From the NCBI RefSeq assembly GCF_030373225.1, contig NZ_JAUCZG010000002.1, positions 149,930 to 213,929 of the forward strand: a DNA stretch of 64,000 nt, given 5' to 3'. Positions 11,220 to 20,315 of the stretch are shown here, piece by piece; position 1 is the first letter of the stretch; each line of letters opens with the position of its first letter. Under the pieces are notes generated by a model. The model searched no databases, was not told the DNA's origin, and saw nothing but the letters and a program-made list of their open reading frames with translations. This stretch comes from Hydrogenophaga sp. GTDB lineage: Bacteria > Pseudomonadota > Gammaproteobacteria > Burkholderiales > Burkholderiaceae_C. The position numbers and the translations under genes are program-made.

Positions 11220-13051
11220 AACGCCTGCACGAAATGCCCTTCGGGGCGGCGCCGACCGACAGCGGCGGCGCGAGGGTTCGCCTGTGGGCGCCGGCCGCCA
11301 CCGGGGTGGTGCTGGTGCGCAGCGGCGACGGACCGGACCAGGGCAGCTTCCCCATGAAGGCGCTGGACGACGGCTGGCACGAGCTGGAACTGCCGCGCGC
11401 CCATGCCCGCACCGACTACGCGTTCTGCATCGACGGTGGCCCGGTCGTGCCGGACCCGGCCTCGCGCTGCCAGCGCAGCGGCGTGCATGGCCCGAGCAGT
11501 TTCATCGACCCGTGGCGCTTCGACTGGAACGACGCTGCCTGGCGCGGCCGGCCCTGGCACGAGGCGGTGATCTACGAACTGCACGTGGGCTGTCTCACCA
11601 CCGAGGGCACGTTTGCCTCGGCGATCTCCCGGCTGGACGCCCTGGTGGCGCTGGGCGTCACGGCCATCGAGCTGATGCCGGTGGCCGAATTCGAAGGCCG
11701 GCATGGCTGGGGCTATGACGGCGTGCTGCCGTTCGCGCCCAAGGCCGCCTATGGCACGCCCGACGACCTCAAACGCCTGGTCTGCGCGGCCCACCAGCGC
11801 GGGCTGATGGTGTTCATGGACGTGGTCTACAACCACTTCGGCCCCGACGGCAATTACCTGCACGCCTATGCGCCGGGCTTCTTCAACCCGGACCTGGCCA
11901 CGCCCTGGGGCGCCGCGATCAACCTGGACGGCCCGGGGAGCCGGTGGGTGCGCGACTTCTTCATCCACAACGCGCTCTACTGGATCGAGGAGTTCCATCT
12001 CGACGGCCTGCGCATCGACGCGGTGCATGCCATGCACGACAGCAGCTCGCCGCATTTCATCGACGAACTCGTGGCCGCCGTGCGCGCCGGGCCGGGGCGC
12101 GACCGGCAGGTGCATCTGGTGCTGGAGAACGACCTCAACGACGCCGCCCGCCTGCGTCGCGACGACACCGGAGCACCGCTGCTGGCCGATGCGCAGTGGA
12201 ACGACGATGTGCATCACGCCGTGCACGTCCTGGCCACCGGCGAGACGGACGGTTACTACGTCGACTACGCCGCCGAGCCGGTGCGGCTGTTCGGCCGCGC
12301 CCTGGCCGAGGGTTTTGGATTCCAGGGCGATCCGTCACCCTACCGTGGCGGCGAACGGCGCGGCACGCCCTCGGCGCACCTGTCGCCGCTGGCCTTTGTC
12401 AATTCGCTGCAGACCCACGACCAGGTCGGCAACCGGGCATTCGGCGAGCGCATCGCCACGCTGGCGGCGGCGGCCGAGCGCAGCGAAGCGCTGCGCGCAC
12501 TGCTGGCGTGTGTGCTGCTGGCGCCGTCACCGCCGATGCTGTTCATGGGCGAGGAATGGGCGGCGAGCACGCCGTTTCTCTACTTCTGCGACTACCAGGG
12601 CGAGCTGGCCCGGGCCGTGACCCAGGGACGGCGCGCCGAGTTCGGCCGGTTTGCCCGCTTCAGCGACCCCGACGCCCGAGACGCCATTCCCGATCCGAAC
12701 GCCGCAACCACCTTCGCCATGAGCCAGCTCGACTGGTCGGAGCGCGAACAGTCGCCGCACGCCGAATGGCTGGTGCTGACCAGCGAGCTGCTGCGCCTGC
12801 GGCAAGCGCAGCTCATGCCCTGGCTGCGGGACGTGCGCAGCGGTGTCATGACGCAGGCAGCGCCCGGCACGCTGGCCATCTGCTGGCCGCTGGGCGGCGC
12901 ACGACGCTGGCATCTGCTGGCGCAACTGGCCCCGCACGAAAGCCCGGCCGGCGTGGCGAGCGAGCCGCCGGGTGCGGTGGTGTACCGCAGCCATGCCGCG
13001 GGTGCGCGGCTGGCCCCCTGGTCGGTGCAGTTTTCGATCGAGACGCCATGA
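11216..13051 (+). CDS. treZ: malto-oligosyltrehalose trehalohydrolase TreZ
   Basis: TreZ cleaves trehalose from the maltooligosyl-trehalose made by TreY. The 611 residues start with an E-set/CBM48-type domain and continue into the GH13_10 barrel: EAVIYELHVG, DVVYNHFGPDGNYL, GLRIDAVHAMHD (Asp268), LVLENDLND (Glu304) and LQTHDQVGNRAFGER (Asp402). Length and motifs agree with the family. The ATG overlaps the glgX stop and its own stop overlaps the treY start (both ATGA), implying coupled translation of the glgX-treZ-treY block. Confidence 0.95.
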   Translation: MKRLHEMPFGAAPTDSGGARVRLWAPAATGVVLVRSGDGPDQGSFPMKALDDGWHELELPRAHARTDYAFCIDGGPVVPDPASRCQRSGVHGPSSFIDPWRFDWNDAAWRGRPWHEAVIYELHVGCLTTEGTFASAISRLDALVALGVTAIELMPVAEFEGRHGWGYDGVLPFAPKAAYGTPDDLKRLVCAAHQRGLMVFMDVVYNHFGPDGNYLHAYAPGFFNPDLATPWGAAINLDGPGSRWVRDFFIHNALYWIEEFHLDGLRIDAVHAMHDSSSPHFIDELVAAVRAGPGRDRQVHLVLENDLNDAARLRRDDTGAPLLADAQWNDDVHHAVHVLATGETDGYYVDYAAEPVRLFGRALAEGFGFQGDPSPYRGGERRGTPSAHLSPLAFVNSLQTHDQVGNRAFGERIATLAAAAERSEALRALLACVLLAPSPPMLFMGEEWAASTPFLYFCDYQGELARAVTQGRRAEFGRFARFSDPDARDAIPDPNAATTFAMSQLDWSEREQSPHAEWLVLTSELLRLRQAQLMPWLRDVRSGVMTQAAPGTLAICWPLGGARRWHLLAQLAPHESPAGVASEPPGAVVYRSHAAGARLAPWSVQFSIETP

Positions 13052-16005
13052 GCGACCACTCCCCGGCGCGGCAGGCGATCGTGCCGCGCGCCACCTACCG
13101 CGTGCAGTTGAACGCAGGCTTTCGCTTCAGCGACGCGGGCGCACTCGTGCCCTACCTGGCCGACCTGGGCATCAGCCACCTCTACATCTCCCCGCCGCTG
13201 CGGGCGCGAACCGGAAGCCAGCACGGCTACGACGTGGTCGACCACGGCATGCTCAACCCCGAGCTGGGCACGCGGGCCGATTTCGACCAGCTGGTGGCCG
13301 CCCTGCACGAGCGCGCCATGGGGCTGCTGGTCGACATCGTGCCCAACCACATGGGGGTGCTCGGCGGAGACAACGCCTGGTGGCTCGACGTGCTGGAAAA
13401 CGGCGCGGCATCGGTCTTTGCCGAGCATTTCGACATCGAATGGCGAAACGCCGATCCGGTGCTGCGTGACAAGGTGCTGTTGCCGGTGCTGGGCGACCAG
13501 TACGGCGCAGAGCTCGAAAAGGGTGACATCCGCCTGGCCTTCGATGCCGCTGGTGGCTGCTTCACGCTGGCCTACCACGAACACCGATTGCCGATCGACC
13601 CGAGCGGCTACGGGTCCTTGCTGAGACTGGCCCAGCGCTGCCTGGTGCCGGGCGACAGGGCCAGCGTGCGGGGCAACGGGCTCTCGGGCCTGGCCACGCT
13701 GTTCGACCGCCTGCCGGCGCGCGGTGAAACCGATGCCTCGGCGCGCGAGCGCCGCCAGCACGACCAGCGTCGGCTGAAGACGTCGCTGGCGCGGCAGGTG
13801 CAGGGTTTCCCTGCGCTGGCGGCGGCGATCGGGCAGGTGGTCACCGCGATGAACGGGCGGCCGGGCGAGCGCAGCAGTTTCGACGCGCTGGACGCGCTCA
13901 TCGACACACAGGCCTACCGGCTCGCCCACTGGCGCATCGCTTCCGACGAGATCAACTACCGCCGCTTCTTCGACATCAACGAACTCGCTGCGCTGCGCAT
14001 GGAGCGCCCCGAGGTGTTCGAGGCCACGCACCGCCTGCTGCTCGAACTGGCCACCGGTGGTGCCATCGACGGCCTGCGCATCGACCATCCCGACGGCATG
14101 GCCGACCCGGCGGGTTATTTCGAACGCCTGCAGCGGCGCTATGCCGAGCTGGCGGGACTGCCGGTGCCCACCGGGCGGCGTGGCGACGCAGCGCCCGACC
14201 TGCCGCTGTATGTGGTGGTCGAGAAGATCGTGGCGCCGCACGAGGCGGTGCCGGACGACTGGGCGGTTCACGGCACCACCGGCTACCGCTTCGCCAACGT
14301 GATCAACGGCCTGATGATCGACGGCGCCGCCAAGACCCGGCTCGACCGCGTGTGGCGCTCCTTCGTGGGCGACGAGGCGGTGGACTTCGACACGCTGGCC
14401 TGGCATTGCCGGCATGTGGTGATGGAGGGAACACTGGCCGGCGAGCTCTCGGTGCTCGGCGCGTCGCTGCTGCGCCTGGCCCGAGAAGACCGCCGCACGC
14501 GCGACTTCACGCTGAATTCGCTGCGGCAGGCCCTCGCCGAGGTGGTTGCGTCGTTCCCGGTCTACCGCACCTACATGCTGCACAAGCCGAGCGCGCAGGA
14601 CCGCAAGTTCATCGACTGGGCCATTGGCCGCGCCCGCCGGCGCAGCCTGGCGGGGGCCCCGGGTGTGTTCGACTTCCTGCGCCGGGTGCTGATCGGTCGC
14701 CCGCTGAGCGGCGCACCGGTCGGCCTGGGTGTGCGCTACCGGGAATTTGCGCGCCGGCTGCAGCAGTACACCGCGCCGGTGGCGGCCAAAGGCATCGAGG
14801 ACACGGCGCTGTACCGCCACCACCGGCTGGTGTCGGTGAACGACGTGGGAGGCGACCCCGATGCGTTCGGCATGTCGGTCGATGCCTTCCACGGGGCGAG
14901 TCTTGACCGCTCGCTGCGCTGGCCGGACACGATGCTGGCGACCTCCACCCACGACGCCAAACGCTCGGAAGATGTTCGCTTGCGCATCGACGTGATCAGC
15001 GAAATGCCCGCGGCCTGGCGGCTCACCGTGCGCCGCTGGAGCCGCCTGAACCGCAGCCACAAGCGCACCGTGGACGGCGCGCGCGCACCCACGCGCAACG
15101 ACGAGTACCTGCTCTACCAGCTGCTGCTGGGCAGCCTGCCCGTGGGCGAAATCGACGACGCCGGACTGGCCGGGTTTGCGCTGCGGATCGAGCAGGTGAT
15201 GCTCAAGTCGGCGCGCGAGTCGAAGGCGGTGACCAGCTGGATGAACCCCAACGAAGCCTACGAAGCGGCGCTGACCGCGTTCGTGCGCGCCTTGCTGGGA
15301 CGCCGCGAGCGCAACCTGTTTCTCGAGGACCTGCAGGGCACGGTCGCTGTGGTCGCGTGGCACGGCGCGCTCAACGGGCTGACGATGGCACTGGTCAAGA
15401 CCCTGTCTCCCGGCGTGCCCGATTTTTACCAGGGGCACGAAGCGATCGAGCTGTCGCTGGTCGACCCGGACAACCGCCGCCCGGTGGACTTTGCCCACCG
15501 CCGTCAGCTGCTGGACGAAGCACGCAACATCAAAGCCCTGCCCGACCGGGGTGCGGCCTTGCGCGCGCTGCTGGCCCGGGCGGTCGACGGTCGTGCCAAG
15601 TTCTGGGTGACCTGGCAGGCACTGCAGCTGCGGCAGGCCCGGGCCCAGCTGCTGCGCCATGGGGACTACCTGCCGCTCCAGGTGCAGGGCGAGCGCAGCG
15701 CCAACGTGATCGCCTTTGCCAGACGCCACGCCGGCGCCTGCGTGGTGGTGGTCGGCACCCGCCTGAGTGCCGCCTTCGGCCTGCCCCCGGGCACCGCGCC
15801 CGTGGGCGACTGCTGGGGCGACACCGCCATCGTGTGGCCGCCAGGTGCAGCCTGGGGCGCCGCCGCGCGCGGGCTCACCGATGGGGTGAGCGGCCGGCGC
15901 CACGGCCCACCGGGCACCAGGCTGCTGCTGGCCGATGTGCTGCGAGAATTTCCGGTGGCGGCGCTCTTCAGCACCGACGCAGGAACCCATGAGCCACGAG
16001 ACTGA
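13048..16005 (+). CDS. treY: maltooligosyl trehalose synthase TreY
   Basis: TreY isomerises the reducing-end alpha-1,4 bond of maltodextrins to the alpha,alpha-1,1 bond of trehalose. It has 985 residues from the ATG at 13048, somewhat longer than many 700-900-residue homologues. The N-terminus ATYRVQLNAGFRFSDA and the segment SPPLRARTGSQHGYDVVDH are family hallmarks. Catalytic regions are GLRIDHPDGMADP (Asp346), YVVVEKIVAPHE (Glu392) and STHDAKRSEDVR (Asp636). Its last 17 bases overlap the next gene. With TreZ it forms the OtsAB-independent route from glucan to trehalose. Confidence 0.95.
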   Translation: MSDHSPARQAIVPRATYRVQLNAGFRFSDAGALVPYLADLGISHLYISPPLRARTGSQHGYDVVDHGMLNPELGTRADFDQLVAALHERAMGLLVDIVPNHMGVLGGDNAWWLDVLENGAASVFAEHFDIEWRNADPVLRDKVLLPVLGDQYGAELEKGDIRLAFDAAGGCFTLAYHEHRLPIDPSGYGSLLRLAQRCLVPGDRASVRGNGLSGLATLFDRLPARGETDASARERRQHDQRRLKTSLARQVQGFPALAAAIGQVVTAMNGRPGERSSFDALDALIDTQAYRLAHWRIASDEINYRRFFDINELAALRMERPEVFEATHRLLLELATGGAIDGLRIDHPDGMADPAGYFERLQRRYAELAGLPVPTGRRGDAAPDLPLYVVVEKIVAPHEAVPDDWAVHGTTGYRFANVINGLMIDGAAKTRLDRVWRSFVGDEAVDFDTLAWHCRHVVMEGTLAGELSVLGASLLRLAREDRRTRDFTLNSLRQALAEVVASFPVYRTYMLHKPSAQDRKFIDWAIGRARRRSLAGAPGVFDFLRRVLIGRPLSGAPVGLGVRYREFARRLQQYTAPVAAKGIEDTALYRHHRLVSVNDVGGDPDAFGMSVDAFHGASLDRSLRWPDTMLATSTHDAKRSEDVRLRIDVISEMPAAWRLTVRRWSRLNRSHKRTVDGARAPTRNDEYLLYQLLLGSLPVGEIDDAGLAGFALRIEQVMLKSARESKAVTSWMNPNEAYEAALTAFVRALLGRRERNLFLEDLQGTVAVVAWHGALNGLTMALVKTLSPGVPDFYQGHEAIELSLVDPDNRRPVDFAHRRQLLDEARNIKALPDRGAALRALLARAVDGRAKFWVTWQALQLRQARAQLLRHGDYLPLQVQGERSANVIAFARRHAGACVVVVGTRLSAAFGLPPGTAPVGDCWGDTAIVWPPGAAWGAAARGLTDGVSGRRHGPPGTRLLLADVLREFPVAALFSTDAGTHEPRD

Positions 16006-17167
16006 CGACAGCGCCCTCCCCCTGATCGATGCCTGCACCGGGGCCGCCCTGGCGCTGCTGCAGGCCAACCTGACGCCGCACGGCATTCTGGCGGCCAGCC
16101 GCACCGAGGCGGCCGAGGCGCGCCGCTACACCCGCACCTTCGGGCGCGACGCGGCGATCTGCGTCATGGCGATGTGTGGCAGCGGCATCGACGCGCTGGA
16201 GACGGGCGCGGTGGCCAGCCTCGATGCACTGGCCGCACAGCAGGCAGCGAACGGCCAGATCCCGAAATACGTGGACCCGCAGGGCCAGGACGCCGACTTC
16301 TGGTACCTCGGCTGCATCGACGCGACCCTGTGGTGGCTGATCGCGGTGGACCATGTGCGCGCTGCCGGGCGGGTCAGCCCGACGCGCTGGCAGGCGGGCG
16401 TGGACCGCGCCATCGCCTGGCTGCTGGCACAGGAGCACCAGCGCTTTCGGCTGCTGCAGCAGAACGAGGCCAGCGACTGGGCCGACATCATGCCGCGCTC
16501 GGGCTACGTGCTCTACACCAACGCGCTGTGGTACGACGTCAAGCGGCGCTTCGGACTGGCCGATGCCCAAGCCACGCACCACCACTTCAACCACCTCTTC
16601 GACCCCTTTCAGCGCGACCTGCCCGAATACCACCGGGCGCGCCTGCTGCGCCACTACGCGCGGCGCGGCCGGAGCGACCCGGGCCTGTACCTGAGCTTTG
16701 TCAACCTGGCCGTGTCCGGGCACGAAGGCGATGTGTTCGGCAACCTCATGGCCGTGCTCAACGGACTGGCCGACACCGCCAAGTGCCAGCGCATCGTGCA
16801 GACCATCCAGCAGGCGCATGCGGACGACCCCTGGCCGGTGCGGGTCGTGCTGCATCCGCTGTCACGCCAGCACGAACTCTGGCGGCCGTACATGGCGCGG
16901 CACCAGCAGAACAGCGTGCACCAGTACCACAACGGCGGCATCTGGCCCTTCGTGGGCGGCTACTGGGTGATGGCGCTGGCGCAACTCGGCCTGCGCGAGC
17001 AGGCGTGGTCGGCGCTGGCGCGGCTGGCCCGGGCGAACGAGCAGGACGGCTGGCGCTTCACCGAATGGTTTCACGGCCGCACGCTCAAGCCCATGGGCAT
17101 GGCCGGACAAAGCTGGAACGCCGCCACCTTCCTGCTCGCGCGGCGAGCGCTCGACGCAGTGCGTTGA
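15989..17167 (+). CDS. (alpha/alpha)6-barrel glycosidase, amylo-alpha-1,6-glucosidase/GH100-like
   Basis: This 392-residue cytoplasmic protein resembles glycogen-debranching amylo-1,6-glucosidases and GH100 invertases. Recognisable blocks are YTRTFGRDA near residue 45, WYLGCIDATLWWLIA, SDWADIMPRSGYVLYTNALW with a probable catalytic Asp, and VHQYHNGGIWPFVGGYW, which parallels the YHNGGSWP signature of GH100. No signal peptide is visible. As the last gene of the operon, overlapping treY by 17 bp, it most likely trims alpha-1,6-linked glucose stubs from the glucan or maltodextrin pool. Sucrose cleavage is the alternative suggested by the family likeness, so the substrate is uncertain. Confidence 0.8.
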   Translation: MSHETDDSALPLIDACTGAALALLQANLTPHGILAASRTEAAEARRYTRTFGRDAAICVMAMCGSGIDALETGAVASLDALAAQQAANGQIPKYVDPQGQDADFWYLGCIDATLWWLIAVDHVRAAGRVSPTRWQAGVDRAIAWLLAQEHQRFRLLQQNEASDWADIMPRSGYVLYTNALWYDVKRRFGLADAQATHHHFNHLFDPFQRDLPEYHRARLLRHYARRGRSDPGLYLSFVNLAVSGHEGDVFGNLMAVLNGLADTAKCQRIVQTIQQAHADDPWPVRVVLHPLSRQHELWRPYMARHQQNSVHQYHNGGIWPFVGGYWVMALAQLGLREQAWSALARLARANEQDGWRFTEWFHGRTLKPMGMAGQSWNAATFLLARRALDAVR

Positions 17168-17192
17168 GCATCCGGCAGTCGGAACCGGATGC
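17168..17192 (+). terminator. hairpin directly after the glucan/trehalose operon
   Basis: GCATCCGG (17168-17175) and CCGGATGC (17185-17192) form a perfect 8-bp stem with a 9-base loop, beginning at the base after the stop codon of the last gene. There is no T-run, so it may act with a protein factor or as an mRNA 3' stabiliser. Confidence 0.55.
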
Positions 17193-17285
17193 ACACTGCC
17201 CCCGGCCTCCCGTGCGGCCGTCATGGTTCGGAATGCTGGTCTTTTCGCAAGGCTCTTCCAGCATTCAACCCAGGCCGGCAAGCCC

Positions 17286-17801
17286 GTGAACACGTTCAAA
17301 CGATCCGCACCCCTTTACATCGCCGCCATGGGACTCGCTGCGCTCCCGGCGGCAGCGGCCGTCGGCGTGCGCTTTGTCGAGGGCGCGCCCAAGGACCGGT
17401 TCGAGATCACCAACCGCGCTGCGTGCGCCCTGCGCGATACCGAAGTCGTCATCGACCTCAGGCCCTCGGCCGCGGGCCTTGTCTTCGATGTCACCGCCCT
17501 GGGGGCCGGCGTCGAGGTGTTTCAGCCACTGGAGATCGTCGCCGGCGCCGACGCACTGGCCTCGGTGTCCAGCGTGGTGGACGGCGACAGACAGGTCGTG
17601 CTGTCGATCCGCCGCCTGGCGCCGGCGGCACGCATCGCCTTCACCATCGACGTCGACGACACGCTCGGCCCACGCGGCATCACGGTGTCCGGTTCGGAAA
17701 TCGAAGGGGCCGTCGTGCGGGTGAACACGGCGGGCGCGACCGCCTCCGGTCGTTTTTCAAACAACGGCGAAGCCGTGGTGCCAACGCCTGGCTGCCGTTG
17801 A
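17286..17801 (+). CDS. secreted protein, resembles proteins annotated as 'aggregation factor core'
   Basis: From a GTG at 17286 the product has 171 residues with a signal peptide (hydrophobic IAAMGLAALPAAAA), then a beta-rich domain: RFVEGAPKDRFEITNRAACA, VTALGAGVEVFQPLEIVAGA and TIDVDDTLGPRGITVSGSEI. From memory these blocks resemble alphaproteobacterial proteins labelled aggregation factor core; that label is not a proven function. It ends with an isolated Cys (TPGCR). An upstream in-frame ATG at 17223 would add 21 residues that spoil the signal peptide. It stands alone between the glucan operon and a convergent gene. Export to periplasm or surface is likely, and a role in adhesion is speculative. 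Confidence 0.65.
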   Translation: MNTFKRSAPLYIAAMGLAALPAAAAVGVRFVEGAPKDRFEITNRAACALRDTEVVIDLRPSAAGLVFDVTALGAGVEVFQPLEIVAGADALASVSSVVDGDRQVVLSIRRLAPAARIAFTIDVDDTLGPRGITVSGSEIEGAVVRVNTAGATASGRFSNNGEAVVPTPGCR

Positions 17802-17843
17802 CGGGCGTCGTGCCCTGCCGGGCCAAACGTTTCCGGGCATGGC

Positions 17844-17873
17844 GGCCGGGCGGCCAGCCCAACGAGCCCGGCC
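17844..17873. terminator. GC-rich hairpin between convergent genes
   Basis: GGCCGGGC (17844-17851) pairs perfectly with GCCCGGCC (17866-17873) across a 14-base loop, in the 80-bp space between two convergent genes. It probably serves both strands; no T-run is present. Confidence 0.45.
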
Positions 17874-17881
17874 ATTCGCCT

Positions 17882-18277
17882 TCAACCGGCTTCTGACTTT
17901 GAATGGCGAAGATAGAGGCAGGCCAGTCCAATGGGCGCAAGAACCATCGCCGAACCCCAACACAGGGCGATGGTGAGACATTTCATGAGCATCATGACGA
18001 TGGCATTCACGACCAACAGGTTCTCACCCATGACAAAGCGGACCGCGCTCTCGTATGCAAAACGGGCGTAGGGATACAGCAGGGAATGGATGGCAAAAAA
18101 AGGCAGCGCATCCAGGGGAAGCCGCTGCGCTGCCCTGGCCACGACGAGCCAGGCGAATGCGGCGAAAAGAACGCCAAAAAAGAGCTGCCGAAAATAGTAT
18201 TTTCTGGTCAGACCGCCCAATGTTTTCTGAATGACTGGATGCACCCGTTTCCCCTTTCGTTTGGGTGAAATGCCCAA
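17882..18277 (-). CDS. small integral membrane protein, unknown function
   Basis: The 131 residues begin with a basic stretch (SPKRKGKRVHPVIQ), followed by three hydrophobic helices: FGVLFAAFAWLVVARA, NLLVVNAIVMMLMKCLTIAL and GSAMVLAPIGLACLYL. The gene and its upstream flank are visibly less GC-rich than the surrounding DNA, with A-rich runs, which hints at acquisition by transfer. I do not recognise the family. No partner gene lies next to it on the same strand, and the upstream 290 bp holds no other gene that I can support. Confidence 0.6.
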   Translation of the reverse strand: MGISPKRKGKRVHPVIQKTLGGLTRKYYFRQLFFGVLFAAFAWLVVARAAQRLPLDALPFFAIHSLLYPYARFAYESAVRFVMGENLLVVNAIVMMLMKCLTIALCWGSAMVLAPIGLACLYLRHSKSEAG

Positions 18278-18571
18278 AGCGGGGGGCAGTCTAGTGCCGG
18301 GGTATTTTCAGTTCACTACTGTTCCAGCACTATTTTTTCGCGGCAGCTCACGCGTCAATTCCGGACAGAAACAGAGCGCCACACGCCACCTGGATTTTCA
18401 AACCCGGGTGCGCTTTCGAACAGACGGCGGGGCTGGCTTGCAGCAGACTCGTCGCTGGTGCCGAAGCCCACAGCCTTGTCTGGACAGCTCCAGGCACTCC
18501 ACTCAGACGCTGCACCGCCCCACACCGAACGCATGGCCGTTCAACGGTGCACATCCAACCCGGGAAACCCC

Positions 18572-19255
18572 ATGAAAATCTTGATGATCCTGACCTCGCA
18601 CGACCAACTCGGCAACACCGGCAAGAAGACGGGTTTCTGGCTGGAGGAGTTCGCTGCGCCCTGGTACGTTTTCAAGGACGCTGGCGCCGAGATCGTGCTC
18701 GCCTCTCCCAAGGGCGGGCAGCCACCCCTGGACCCCACCAGCGACGCCGAAGACGCGCAGACCGATGACACCCGCCGGTTCAGAAACGACCCGGCGGCCA
18801 TCGAAACACTGGCCCACACCACCCGGCTGGCCGAGGTGTCCGGCGAGGGCTTCGACGCGGTGTTTTTCCCCGGCGGCCATGGCCCCCTGTGGGACCTCGC
18901 CGAAGACAAACATTCGATCCAGTTGATCGAGTCGATGTTTGCTGCCGGCAAGACGGTGTCGGCGGTTTGCCATGCACCGGCCGTGTTCCGCCACACGAAA
19001 TCGGCCGACGGCGCGCCACTGGTCAAGGGCAGGAAGGTCACGGGTTTCACCAACACCGAGGAAGAAGCCGTGCAACTGACCCGGATCGTGCCGTTCCTGA
19101 TCCAGGACATGCTCGCGTCCAACGGAGCGCTGTACCAGAAGGGCGAGGACTGGCAGTCCTTCGTGGTCACCGACGGCCATCTGATCACGGGACAAAACCC
19201 CGCTTCATCGGCCGCTGCCGCGCGCGCCGTGCTCGCACAACTGCAGGCGACCTGA
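18572..19255 (+). CDS. DJ-1/PfpI-family class I glutamine amidotransferase-like protein
   Basis: 227 residues from the ATG at 18572 (MKILMILTSHDQLGNTGKKT). The fold signature is clear: GFWLEEFAAPWYVFKDAGAE, FFPGGHGPLWDL with the family Glu/Asp region, and the nucleophile elbow SAVCHAPAVF with Cys133. This subgroup is widespread in proteobacteria and close to Hsp31-like glyoxalase III and deglycase proteins. The usual role is dicarbonyl (methylglyoxal) detoxification or protein repair, but the exact activity is inferred. It is cytoplasmic, monocistronic and convergent with the downstream esterase gene at 26 bp. Confidence 0.88.
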   Translation: MKILMILTSHDQLGNTGKKTGFWLEEFAAPWYVFKDAGAEIVLASPKGGQPPLDPTSDAEDAQTDDTRRFRNDPAAIETLAHTTRLAEVSGEGFDAVFFPGGHGPLWDLAEDKHSIQLIESMFAAGKTVSAVCHAPAVFRHTKSADGAPLVKGRKVTGFTNTEEEAVQLTRIVPFLIQDMLASNGALYQKGEDWQSFVVTDGHLITGQNPASSAAAARAVLAQLQAT

Positions 19256-19281
19256 AAGGCCCGGGCGCGCCGGGGACCCCC

Positions 19282-20283
19282 TCAGCGCACGGGTACCGCC
19301 GCCTGCACAAAGCGGGCGATGCGGCGCACGGCTTCACGCCCTTCGGGCACCAGCGCGGCGTGCATCTGGAAGTCGTGCCACAGGCCATGCCATTCCTGCC
19401 AGGTCACGGCCACACCGGCGCCCAGCAAGCTCGAGTACAGGCGCCTTGCCTCCCGACAGAACAACTCGCTGCTGGAGGACTGGATGAGGACCGGGGGCAA
19501 GTGACGCAGGTCGGCGTGGATCGGGGTCACCAGCGGCGAGGATCGCATGGCGGGCGCCACGTAGCCGTCCCGTGTCCAGGTCACCCAGCCGGGCGTCAGC
19601 AGTCGGTCCGTGCTGCGGTCCGGCAGGTGGACGAGGGTCCAGTCCACGCAGGGAGAGATCAGCACCAGCGACCCGGGAAGCGACTGCCCGCGCTCCCTGC
19701 GCAGCAGCGTGAGGGTGAGTGCCAGATGAGCGCCCGTCGAATCACCGGCGAACACCATCTTCCGCACATCCATGCCCTGTTTCTCCAGCGTCGCCACAAA
19801 GGCCTGGGCATCTTCCAGCTGCGCCGGGTAGGGATGCTCGGGTGCGAGCCGGTACGCCGGCACATGGACCACCCTGCGGGCCTCCAGCGCCAGCAGGCGT
19901 GTGAGGCTTCGATGCGTGTCGGGTGAGCACACGGTGTAGCCACCGCCATGGAAGTACACGATGGCAGCGTCGCTGTTCACCGGGCCCGGGGGCAGGTGCC
20001 GGTCGCAGGGTCGGTCATTCAGGTGCAGCCGCTGCGTCAGCACGCCTTGGCCCTGGGGTAGGGTCCATCGCAGCAAACCCGTCAGCAGCCGCTGCAGGCG
20101 AAGCGGTGTGCGCGGGCTCATCCAGGGGCGGACGAGCCAGCGCAGCTGGGCCCCGACCAGCCTGGCCTGAAAGGACAGTGTCCGTCCTGCGTTGACCGAC
20201 TCGTGGCCCGCTGCGTCCCGGGGCGGCCCTGGCGCATCCGGAATCGAGGTGGCTTCCACCGGGCTGTGGATGGACGTTCTCAT
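19282..20283 (-). CDS. alpha/beta hydrolase, HSL (hormone-sensitive lipase) type esterase
   Basis: The start at 20283 (MRTSIHSPVEATS) is chosen because an earlier start would overlap the preceding gene; the product has 333 residues. It shows the oxyanion motif [26 protein letters not shown], the nucleophile motif FAGDSTGAHLAL and a late His in WHGLWHDFQ. These are diagnostic of HSL-family carboxylesterases acting on short acyl or aryl esters. The N-terminal about 60 residues are variable and contain no obvious signal peptide. It lies 32 bp downstream of the repeat lipoprotein gene on the same strand and may be co-transcribed. The natural substrate is unknown. Confidence 0.88.
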   Translation of the reverse strand: MRTSIHSPVEATSIPDAPGPPRDAAGHESVNAGRTLSFQARLVGAQLRWLVRPWMSPRTPLRLQRLLTGLLRWTLPQGQGVLTQRLHLNDRPCDRHLPPGPVNSDAAIVYFHGGGYTVCSPDTHRSLTRLLALEARRVVHVPAYRLAPEHPYPAQLEDAQAFVATLEKQGMDVRKMVFAGDSTGAHLALTLTLLRRERGQSLPGSLVLISPCVDWTLVHLPDRSTDRLLTPGWVTWTRDGYVAPAMRSSPLVTPIHADLRHLPPVLIQSSSSELFCREARRLYSSLLGAGVAVTWQEWHGLWHDFQMHAALVPEGREAVRRIARFVQAAVPVR

Positions 20284-20315
20284 GGCGGCGGCTCGCTGCC
20301 TGGCTGCCGGCGCCC

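Noticed and set aside
12592..16104. 1170-codon minus-strand open frame opposite treZ/treY
   Set aside because: It spans two overlapping real genes and has no domain pattern.
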